Source: Erinaceus europaeus
Taxonomy: Eukaryota > Chordata > Mammalia > Eulipotyphla > Erinaceidae
Length of the DNA stretch: 64,000 bases
Reading direction: 5' to 3'
NCBI RefSeq assembly: GCF_950295315.1
Contig: NC_080165.1
Location: 8,186,417 to 8,250,416, forward strand
Shown: positions 53,901-62,135 of the stretch, one piece after another
How the letters are laid out: every line of letters starts with the position of its first letter
Position numbering within the stretch: the first letter of the stretch is position 1
Program-made: the position numbers and the translations under genes
The notes under the pieces: model-generated
Told to the model about the DNA's origin: nothing
Database searches by the model: none
What the model saw: only the letters and a program-made list of their open reading frames with translations

Positions 53901-54581
53901 ATTTCTGGATGTCTTCTTCAGTTTTATTGTTTGCATAGAGAAATGCCACTGATTTTTGTACATTGATTTTGTAGCCTGATACCTTGCTATATTGCCTAAT
54001 AACTTCCAGTAGTTTTCTACTGGATTCTTTAGGGTTTTCTATGTATACTATCATGTCATCTGCAAATAGTGAGAGTTTGACTTCTTCCCTTCCAATCTGT
54101 ATCCCTTTGATTTCTTTCTCTTGCCTGACTGCTATGGCAAGAATTTCCAATACTATGTTGAAGAGTAATGGTGATAGTGGACAGCCCTGTCTAGTCCCTG
54201 AACTGAAGGGAAATGCTTTTAACTTCTGTCCATTGGCTGTTGGTTTGCCATATATGGATTCTACTATCTTGAGGAATTTCCCATGTATTCCCATTTTTTG
54301 TAGAGTTTTGAGCATGAATGGGTGTTGGATTTTGTCAAAGGCTTTCTCTGCATCTATTGAGATAATCATGTGGTTTTTGGCTTTGCTTTTATTGATGTGG
54401 TGAATGACATTGATTGACTTGCGGATGTTGAACCAGCCTTGCATTCCTGGGATGAATTCCAGTTGGTCATGATGAACAATCTTTTTGATGTGTTGTTGTA
54501 TCTGATTGGCCCAGATCTTGTTTAATATTTTGGCATCTATGTTCATCATGGATATTGGTCTGCAATTTTCCTTTGTTGTTG
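50979..54581 (-). mobile_element. Young L1-alpha, 3.6 kb, perfect 18-bp TSD
   Basis: A/T-rich 3' tail, about 1.4 kb of 3' UTR (50979-52417), then ORF2 antisense up to a 5' truncation at 54581. It proves that the recurrent CATAGGATAAGAGGGG block belongs to LINE-1: it is contiguous with ORF2 between identical TSDs. Compared with 36810-38455 its 3' UTR lacks about 650 bp between GATGAAGAGTTGGGGGG and CTTTCAGGTATATA, a deletion it shares with 4430-5118. Confidence 0.97.
52418..54581 (-). pseudogene. LINE-1 ORF2, truncated: reverse transcriptase and C-terminal domain
   Basis: ORF2 of intact L1 makes an endonuclease and reverse transcriptase that copies L1 RNA at a nicked target. Here the endonuclease and start are lost. 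The longest frame (53503-54549) holds SIDAEKAFD (about residues 64-72, first catalytic Asp), [10 protein letters not shown] (118-127) and the catalytic FADD (162-165), all intact. A stop or frameshift near 53500 breaks the protein. A second frame (53063-53329) gives [20 protein letters not shown], and a third (52418-52819) the cysteine motif C14-x3-C18-x7-H26-x4-C31 and [16 protein letters not shown]. The conserved motifs suggest recent death. Confidence 0.93.
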
Positions 54582-54599
54582 TTATAATGGTCTTTTTAT

Positions 54600-54789
54600 G
54601 CTACTCTTGACAGATCAGCATTTGATTTTACTATCAGTTTCTTCATTCCACTTATTTTTATTCTTTTCTCATGTCACTGTTGTCTATGTTCCTGGTTCTT
54701 TTTTTACTGTTTATCATGCTGTTGAAGGCTTTTTGTTTCATTGTTTCTTACCTTATTTTAGAACTCCTTTCAAGATTCTTGTAGTGTGG
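54600..54789. other. No recognised feature
   Basis: Unique target sequence to the right of the L1. Confidence 0.5.
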
Positions 54790-54875
54790 TTGGGGATATT
54801 GTCAAGTGGAAGCACACAGGATTTGTATGTGAGAGATCCCATATTCAATCCTCAATCATACCAAGAGACAGAACA
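54790..54875 (+). mobile_element. Old SINE fragment (type D)
   Basis: TTGGGGATATTGTCAAGTGG head-like and ATATTCAATCCTCAATCATA B-box-like blocks. No tail. Confidence 0.4.
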
Positions 54876-54884
54876 GAGAATAGG

Positions 54885-55065
54885 TCTGGTTATGATCTTG
54901 GGTCCACAGTTCCAGAGGGATAAAGAGTAGGAAAGCTTCCAAAGGATGGAATGGAATGGGATATGGAACTCGGGTGGTGGGGATTGTGTGGAATTGTACC
55001 CCTCTTATCCTATGGTCTTGTTTATCATCATTAAATCAATAAAAAAAATACCAAAAAAATACTTA
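54885..55065 (+). mobile_element. L1-alpha 3' end, sense
   Basis: GTTCCAGAGGGATAAAGAGT, GGGTGGTGGGGATTGTGTGG, ATCATCATTAAATCAATAAA tail. Older terminus with ATTAAATCA. Confidence 0.85.
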
Positions 55066-55144
55066 TAAGGTAGGTCTTATGTTGACAAATTATATTAGCT
55101 TTTATATACCTGAGAAGGCTTTTATTTATCCATTATATTTGAAT

Positions 55145-55242
55145 ATTATTTATTTATTTATTTATTTGCTGACAGGTTTATTTTTGGAGTTTGTTGCCTG
55201 CACAACTTCACTGTGGCAGCCATTTCTTTTTCTTTTCTTTAT
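55145..55242 (-). mobile_element. Degenerate SINE extra domain, interrupted
   Basis: TTATTTATTTATTTGCTGAC, GGAGTTTGTTGCCTGCAC, ACTGTGGCAGCCATTTC follow the extra-domain order. A second, better-preserved SINE with its own domain begins about 10 bp later, and a similar pyrimidine stretch recurs at 55575-55592, so nesting is likely. Confidence 0.5.
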
Positions 55243-55249
55243 TTTTTTC

Positions 55250-55575
55250 TTTTGCTTCTAGGGTTATTGCTGGGGATTGGTGCCTGCACTAAGAATTCAC
55301 TGCTCCTGGAGGCTATTTTATCCTTTATATTTTTATTGTTGTTGTCATTATTTTTTTCATTGTTATTATAATTGTTGTTGGATAGGACAGAGAGAATTTA
55401 ATAGAGTAGGGGAAGACAGAGAGGGAGAGAAAGATAGACACCTGCAGACCTGCTTCACCACTTGTGAGGCAACCCCCCTGCAGGTGGGGAGCTAGGTGCT
55501 CGAATTGGGATCCTTATGCTGGTCCTTGCACTTCATGCCATGTGCACTTAACCCACTGCATTACCATCCATCCCT
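55250..55575 (-). mobile_element. SINE with extra 3' domain
   Basis: CTTCTAGGGTTATTGCTGGG, GAATTCACTGCTCCTGGAGG domain, TTGTTGTTGGATAGGACAG, CCCCCCTGCAGGTGGGGAGC, degenerate head ending CATTACCATCCATCC. Confidence 0.85.
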
Positions 55576-55894
55576 CTTCTTTTTCTTTCTTTAGAGAGTT
55601 AATTGTAGAGAAAGAGACTCTAAAATACTTGGGGATAGATTCCTCTAACTGTTAGCAAACCTATAGCCAACATCATGCTCAGTGATGATGAGCTGAAAGC
55701 TTTCCCTCTGCAATCATGTACAGGTAGGGATGTCTACTGTCGTCTACTACCATTTCTATTTAACATAGAATTGAAAGTCCTAGCCATAGCAACTGGTCAA
55801 GAGACAAGAATTAATGGGATTCAGATTGGAAAGGAAGAAGTTAAATTTTCGTTATTTTCCAATAATATGATTGTACATATAGAAAATATAAGAC

Positions 55895-56065
55895 AGCATA
55901 ATGTGAATAATTATGTGAATAATTTTAATGCCTAAGGCTTTGATGTCTTAGGTTCAATCCCCAACATCACCAGGAACCAGAATAGAGCAATGTTCTGGTG
56001 TCTTTGCACCATCCTCTCTGTATCTTTCTCATTAAGATAAAACAAAACTATAAAAGAAAATCAAA
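55895..56065 (+). mobile_element. Type C SINE inside L1-gamma
   Basis: GCCTAAGGCTTTGATGTC, TAGGTTCAATCCCCAACATC B box, GGAACCAGAATAGAGCAATG core, CTCTCTGTATCTTTCTCATT and AAGATAAAAC tail. L1 coding order resumes with AACCCCAAAGGATTC. Confidence 0.7.
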
Positions 56066-57304
56066 GAAAACCCCAAAGGATTCAATAAAAATAACCTTCT
56101 GGAAATCATTTATCAAACTAGTAAAGTGGCAGGCTAGAAAATCAACATAGAAAAATTGGAAGCATTCCTTTAAGGAAACACTACACTGGAAGAAGAAGAC
56201 ATCAGGAAATCAATCCTCTTTACTATAGCAGCAAAAACAATAAATTACTTAGGAATAAAGTTAACAACGGAAGTGTAAGTATTGTACACCAAAAACTGTA
56301 TGTCACTTTTCAATGAAACATAAAACTACACAAAGAAATGGAAAGATATCCCATGCTCTTACACAGGGATATTTAACATCATAAAATGACTATTCTTTCC
56401 AGAGCCATATATATATATATATAAATTTAATGCTGTTCCCATCAAGGTACCACCAAGTTTCTTTTAAGGAATGAACAAAAGTTACAAAAATTTATCTGGA
56501 ACCAAAAAGTCCCTAGAATTGTCAAAGCAATCTAGAGCAAAAGCAGGACAGGAGGCATCACACTTTCTGACTTCAAACTATACTACAAAGCTATAGAAAT
56601 CAAAACTTCCTGGTACTGAAACCAAAATAGACAATGGACAGATGATTGGAACACAATTGAAAGCTCAAAAATAACCCCCCACATCCTTGGACAATTAATT
56701 TTTGACAAGGGGCCTCAAACTTTTAATGCACGAATGAGAGGTTCTTCAACAAGTGTTGTTGGAAAAAATAGATTAAAACATGCAACTGGGGGAAATTAAA
56801 CTACCACATATCACTGTGGACAAAAGCTAATTGCACGTGGATCAAAGGCATGGACATCAGTCCAGAAACTATCAATTACATAGAGGAAAACATTGGCAGA
56901 ACACTTCCTGACTGATGCTTCAGAAAAGGTCCTCAAAGCCAACAGCAAAGGAAACTAACACAAAAATAAATCAGTGAGATCACACCAAACTAAAAAGTTT
57001 CTGTACCACAAAGGACACCTCCACGCTAACAGAAAGACATCTAGTATCTTTACACAATAGATATCAGATAAAGTACTAATAACCAAAATACATAAAGGCT
57101 CAGTAAATTTAACAATAAAATATCCCATGAGAAACTGGGGTGAGAGCATGGACAGAAACCTCACCTAAGAAGAGATCCACAGGACCAACATGCACATTTC
57201 TCTTATGATTGGTGCTCAGTCACTGATGGTGAGAGAAATGAAAATAATTACAATTAGATACAATTTTACACCCATGACAATGTTGTATTATAAGGGATTC
57301 TAAT

Positions 57305-57393
57305 GTCTATGGTCATACCACCCTGAACACGCCCAATCTCATCAGATCTCAGAAGCTAAGCAGGGTCAGGCCTGGTTAGTACTCAGATGAGAG
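57305..57393 (+). pseudogene. 5S rRNA-derived insertion (nt 1-89) with TSD-like flanks
   Basis: GTCTATGGTCATACCACCCT, CTCAGAAGCTAAGCAGGGTC, CTGGTTAGTACTCAGATGAG align with the 5' 89 nt of 5S rRNA. Most differences are C-to-T or G-to-A at CpGs, the mark of age. Flanks AAGGGATTCTAAT (57292-57304) and AAAGGATACTAAT (57394-57406) match at 11 of 13, supporting L1-mediated insertion. No poly-A tail and the 3' 31 nt are missing. Confidence 0.88.
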
Positions 57394-57615
57394 AAAGGAT
57401 ACTAATAACAAATGTTGGAGAGGATGTGGAGTAAAGGGGACACTTCTGCACTGTTGGTGGCTAGAGTGTGCATTGGTCTGAATTCTTGTGGAAAACAGTC
57501 TAGAGATGTCTCAGAACACTAGAAATAGACCTACCCTATGATCCAATTTCTCTCAGGGGGGATTTACCCAAAGGAAAAAAAAACATCTATCAGAAGAGAT
57601 CTATGTATATGTAGG

Positions 57616-58014
57616 TGCTGGCTAACATTGCTGTGTTTCTTCCTGGGCACGTGCTCTTTGGGTTGGAGAGAACTCGACTGGAGCCAACCTGGGCTGCTGC
57701 TTACTCAGCGATGTGGGAGAGAGACCAGGAACTCGTGGCAGAGTGGGAACGCAATGCAATGCCGTTATTGATTGGAGACAACACGTTTGTATACATCTTT
57801 AACTGGAAGTGGCAAGTGGGAAAAAGAAATGGCTAGGAGAGGGGGGTGGAGAAAAGAACACGAAGGTAGAAAGCTTCCATGGCAGCTGTTGCAAAGGTTC
57901 TAACCAGTGGGATTAACCAATATCCTGCAGGCAGGGCAGGTCTCAGGCAAAACAATGATTATGCAAATAGACCAAAACATCAGCGATGGAGCAGAGCAGG
58001 GGGGCTGCCCGACA
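57616..58014 (-). mobile_element. LTR-1 short form inside L1-gamma
   Basis: TGCTGGCTAACATTGCTG to GGGCTGCCCGACA. Middle shares GGAGCCAACCTGGGCTGC with 49390 and CAAAACAATGATTATGCAAA with several LTR-1 copies. Flanks TGTAGG (57610-57615) and TGCAGG (58016-58021) are a possible TSD, but one base out of register. L1 sequence continues across it. Confidence 0.85.
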
Positions 58015-58231
58015 GTGCAGGTTCACATCAGCATAATTTGTAATCACCAGAACCTGGAAGCAAACCAGATGCCCAATGACAGATGAGTGGTTAATGAAAC
58101 TATCGTATACAAACAGGATGGAATATTGTCAGCTATTAAAAACAATGAGGTCATGGCCTTAGAGCCATCTTGGGTGGAACTAGGACACATGTTCAGTGAG
58201 ATAAGCTAAAAAAAAAAAAAGGACAAATATT

Positions 58232-58545
58232 GGGAGTGGGCCAGTAGCGAAGCGAGTTAAGCATAGATGGCGCAAAGCACAAGGACCAGCGTAAGGATCT
58301 CAGTTCCAGCCCGCGGCTCCCCACCTGCAGGGGAGTCAATTCACAGGTGGTGAAGCAGGTCTACAGGTGTCTGTCTTTCTCTCCCTTTCTCTGTCTTCCC
58401 CTCCTCTCTCCATTTCTCTCTGTCCTATCCAACAACAACAACATCAATAACAACAATTATAACCACAACAATGTTAAACAACAAGGGCAACAAAAAAGGG
58501 AAATAAATAAATAAATATTTTTTGAAAAAGAAAAACTTTAAAAAA
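58232..58545 (+). mobile_element. Type A SINE inside L1-gamma
   Basis: GGAGTGGGCCAGTAGCGAAG, GTTAAGCATAGATGGCGC, CAGTTCCAGCCCGCGGC (mutated B box), CAACAACAACAACATC and AATAAATAAATATTT. Flanks AAAAAGGACAAATA and AAAAAGGATGAATA are a probable TSD. Confidence 0.93.
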
Positions 58546-58790
58546 GGATGAATACCAAATGATCTCACTTATCAGTGAGGCTTAACAAATAGGGACAGGG
58601 AGGGAGAACACAAAATGAAACATGGACTGGGCATGGTGTATTGCATCAAACAAAGGGCTTGGGGGAGGGAGGTCACAGGATGAGTGGAAGAGAATTGTGG
58701 GGCCTGGAGCATAATGAAATTGTACTTACATGTTAGTGATCACACTGGAAAGTACCAAGTGCTTCAATAAAGAATATAAAAAGAAACCAG

Positions 58791-59055
58791 TAAGACAAAT
58801 ATTTCTTTCTGATAGAGTAATATGTTTGATTGGTTTCATGGTGAATAAGCAAGTAACACTGGGAGTTGTGGTTTCTATCAGTACTTCCCCTCAGGAATGT
58901 GAAGCTATGAATGGGTGTCCAGAGTTGATGCATAACTTTTCTATAAGGAAATGATCTCAGACCATGTGCTGAATGAAGATTTACTAGCTGGCTATGCTGG
59001 GCACTGAACACATTTGCTCAAAAAGTTTTGTGGTAAATTGTTTCTTATCTTTTTA
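58791..59055. other. No recognised feature
   Basis: Unique sequence. Confidence 0.5.
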
Positions 59056-59225
59056 ATTAAATAAAAGATATATTTATTAGAGACAGAGAAATCAAGAGGT
59101 GGAGTGGAGAAATAGAGAGGGAGACAGGCAGAGAGACACCTGCAGCACTGCTTCATATTTGTGAAGCTTCCTTCACTACAAGTGGGGGCTGTGGTCTTGA
59201 ACCTAGGCGTCTACCCTTGAACTTC
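59056..59225 (-). mobile_element. Type B SINE
   Basis: AAAAGATATATTTATTAGAG, ACAGAGAAATCAAGAGGTGG, GAGACACCTGCAGCACTGC, GGTCTTGAACCTAGGC. Head degraded. Confidence 0.8.
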
Positions 59226-59317
59226 TGCCTCCAGAGGACATATTTTTAAAATGACTCCATGCTAAATATGACAACTACAAAATGAATACTATGAGATTGT
59301 AGCTTTATTCACACTTT

Positions 59318-59456
59318 TTTTTTTTTTTTTACCTTTTTACCAATGCACTGATTAGCTCTGGCTTATGGTGGTGGTGGGGGGGGGGTTTGAATCTGGGACG
59401 TCAGAGACTCAGTCATGACAGTCTGTTTGCATCACCATTATGCTATCTGACCCCAC
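59318..59456 (-). mobile_element. Type C SINE with T-run tail
   Basis: T-run 59318-59331, GCACTGATTAGCTCTGGC, TTATGGTGGTGGTGG with a G-run, TTTGAATCTGGGACGTC, GCTATCTGACCCC. Confidence 0.75.
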
Positions 59457-60045
59457 CCATCATATTATTTTTTGTGTGCATTTCATATTGCTTCTTGTGG
59501 AAGTTTTCTGTGACAAGTTATTTCTAGCTTATCTACTCAATCAAAGGCAAGATGGCAAACACAATATAGGAAGCATTGCTCCTGTCACCAGAACAGCTCT
59601 ATACTATTTGGCTTAGAATGTAAACTGTCAACATCTATAAAACATGGATGGGACCCTGAAATTAGGAAACTGTTTTTGTGTTATGCAAGAAGACAGCAAT
59701 ATATTAAAATGGACATTTGCTCATGCATGCATTCATTATGAATTTTATATTGAATTTACTTACCTCTTTCAATGCTGCAAAATAATTTATCTGTCACATT
59801 TTATAGTGGTTGGGAATAAAGAAGCTAGCTTCCTCATTTGCAGCTGAGGTTTTTTGGTTTTTGTTTGTTTTGTTGTAGGGACATACAGATATGTGGTAAG
59901 ACTGATATTTTTTTATCTTGATCTGAATGTGTTTTTAAGTAAAGAAATAATGAAATCATTCATTTAATTGTATTTTCTACTTTGATTACTGAGATACTGT
60001 GCTAAAAATTCTCTAAGTTACAGGTAAGTTTGGGTGCATTTAAAA
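59457..60045. other. No recognised feature
   Basis: Unique sequence. Confidence 0.55.
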
Positions 60046-60331
60046 TTTTTTAAAATATTTATTTATTCCCTTTTGTTGCCCTTATTGTTTTATTGTTGTA
60101 GTTATTGTTGTTATCATTGTTGGATAGGACAGAGAGATGTGGAGAGAGGGGGGAAGACAGAGAGGTAGAGAGAAAGATAGACACCTGCAGACCTGCTTCA
60201 CCTCTTGTTAAGAGGCTCCCCTGCAGGTGGGGAGCAGGTGGGGATCCTGGGGCTCGAACTGGGATCCTTTTGCCGATCCTTGCCCTTTGTGCCACATGCG
60301 CTTAACCCACTGTGCTACCACCCGACTCCCC
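60046..60331 (-). mobile_element. Type A SINE
   Basis: AAAATATTTATTTATTCCC tail, GTTGTAGTTATTGTTGTTATC, GGATAGGACAGAGAGATGTG, a duplicated GCAGGTGGGGA block at 60223-60244, GGGGCTCGAACTGGG, ending TACCACCCGACTCCCC. Flanked by GTGCATTTAAAA- and GTGCATTTTATA-like sequence. Confidence 0.93.
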
Positions 60332-60584
60332 ATTTGTGTGCATTTTATATCTTTGTCCATCCCTGTCTGGAGGGAGGATATTTTCCAGCCTGTGCCCATA
60401 GCTTTTCCTACTGGAGTTCAGCTGTATTTGGGACATGCTTTGTAATGTTCCTCCTTCACGGTAAAGTCAAACTGGAAGGATTTAGAATTTAATAAAATAT
60501 ATTACCTGCAGGGAAGGGCCATTAGTCCCATTTTTAATTCCTTTTCCAACACACACCTTTGTGTCTCCTCACACAAAATGCCTT

Positions 60585-60708
60585 ATGTGAAGCAGGTCTG
60601 CAGGTGTCTTTCTCTCCCCCTCTCTGTCTTCTCCACCTCTCTCCATTTCTCTCTGTCCTATCCAGTAACAGTGACATCAGTAATGGCTACAACAATAAAA
60701 ATAAAATG
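60585..60708 (+). mobile_element. Type A SINE, 5' truncated
   Basis: Starts inside the body (GTGAAGCAGGTCTGCAGG), then CTCCATTTCTCTCTGTCC and CTACAACAATAAAAATAAA. No A or B box, so it is promoterless. Confidence 0.85.
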
Positions 60709-61350
60709 TGTACTCAATAACTGGCCATTTAATTCATGAAACCAGATCAACTGACTGGTGATTTTACTCTCTTAATGATGGATTTGTATCTGAGATTGAT
60801 CTTCAGCCATCTTTCTCTCTTTGCCAAATTGCATTACTGTGACTTGAATGTATGCATGAACTGAAATCGTATGCTTCTTACACGAAAGCCTTAAAAATAA
60901 CTGGCATCCTTGCTGTTATTAATAATTCTTTTGTTTTAAAGAGAAAAGTAATGGCGCTTTTCGTTTCAGAGCAAATAACACAACTGTAAAAGCTGTTGCC
61001 AAGCAACCTACATTCTCAGCTCAGATGGGCTGAATTGTTTATATTCATATGTGGATGAAATTGACCCACTCCTTTTAGTAAAAATACATGTGAAGTATTT
61101 GAAAGATCCCTACTAAGTTTATGGGTCACTGAATGAGTTTTCTGTAGAAAAGTCCTGAGATGAAAAATCGAGCATATTTATCTATTTTACTATGTTATTA
61201 GGTTACAGTGTAAGTTTCTGCTTTGATATCCGTTTCCTCTTTAGACTGAATTTATTGAGGCAAAGACTGTGGGAAGAGTCTTGCATGTGAATATTAATCC
61301 ATAATTTGGCTATGGTGGCTACACTAAAGTCGTTTTATAAAACTATCCTT
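60709..61350. promoter_or_regulatory. Repeat-free block with an RFX-type X-box
   Basis: GTTGCCAAGCAAC at 60995-61007 is an inverted-repeat match to the RFX consensus GTNRCC-N-RGYAAC. The surrounding sequence shows no repeat. Enhancer function is inference. Confidence 0.3.
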
Positions 61351-61361
61351 GCTATGTTCTT

Positions 61362-61571
61362 TCTTTTTTAAAAAACATTTTTTATATTTATTTATTCCCT
61401 TTTGTAGCCCTTGTTGTTTTATTGTTGTAGTTATTATTGTTGTTATTGATGTTGTTGTTGGATGGGATAGAGAGAAATGGAGAGAGGAGGGGAAGACAGA
61501 GAGGGGGAGAGAAAGATAGACACCTGCAGACCTGCTTCACCGCCTGTGAAACAACTCCCCTGCAGGTGGGG
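61362..61571 (-). mobile_element. Type A SINE, 5' truncated, exact 11-bp TSD
   Basis: TTTATATTTATTTATTCCC, GTTGTTGTTGGATGGGATAG, CTCCCCTGCAGGTGGG, then stops. TSD GCTATGTTCTT at 61351-61361 and 61572-61582 proves that truncation happened at insertion. Confidence 0.94.
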
Positions 61572-61762
61572 GCTATGTTCTTCCTACTCTACAAAATATT
61601 TTTCTTTGAAAACTCAGAAGAATAAGGTTTTCAGACTGAAAAACTACAGAGCTATTAAGTCATAAGGAAAATTTGAGCAATACATTAAAATACCGGAATT
61701 ATAACATTTCTCAGTTCTTGACACTTTGTGGAACGTATATTTCAGTAGTCTCAATTAAAATA

Positions 61763-62135
61763 TGTTTATATATTTATTTGCCACCAGAATTATATTTGGG
61801 ACTCTGGCACTTGCACAAAGAGCCTACTGCTCTTGGAAATCATTCATTTCCTTCTTTCTTTCTCCCTTTCCTCTGTTCTTTCTCTATTTTTACTTTTGGT
61901 AGAGATAGAAATTGAGAGGGAAAGGGGAGGGAGAGAAAGAGAGACAGAGAGAAAGGGAGAGAGAGAAGGAGAGAGTCGGAGAGAGATAGTAGGAGAGAGA
62001 TAGATAGATAGAGACCTGTACCATTGTTTAACTTCTCATGATGCTTCTCTCCTGCAGGAGAGGACAAGAGGTTTGAACCTGGGTAACTCACATGGTAACG
62101 GGTGTCCTCTATCTGGTCCATCACTGCCCATCCCT
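61763..62135 (-). mobile_element. SINE with extra 3' domain
   Basis: TTTATTTGCCACCAGAATTA domain, GTAGAGATAGAAATTGAGAG, long purine body, GAGGTTTGAACCTGGG B-box region, head ending ATCACTGCCCATCCC. Confidence 0.8.

Larger units (their letters stand above)
55675..58205 (+). pseudogene. Decayed LINE-1 ORF2
   Basis: Reading frames with many stops. 55675-55890 encodes [31 protein letters not shown] and [20 protein letters not shown]: the catalytic FADD of active L1 has become FSNN, so both aspartates are lost. Further fragments run through the thumb and C-terminal region to GIYPKEKKTSIRRDLC near 57555-57605. After the LTR, codons for the terminal WNIVSAIKNNEV-like stretch resume near 58118. Confidence 0.85.
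55630..58790 (+). mobile_element. Old L1-gamma, broken by four insertions
   Basis: ORF2-derived sequence from the reverse transcriptase onward, then a 3' UTR (ACAGGGAGGGAGAACACAAA ... TGCTTCAATAAAGAATATAA). Interrupted by a type C SINE (about 55895-56065), a 5S rRNA fragment (57305-57393), an LTR (57616-58014) and a type A SINE (58232-58545). The right end matches the 43125-43670 lineage in antisense. Confidence 0.88.

Noticed and set aside
53984..54403. 139-codon plus-strand open frame
   Set aside because: Antisense of the L1 reverse-transcriptase frame.
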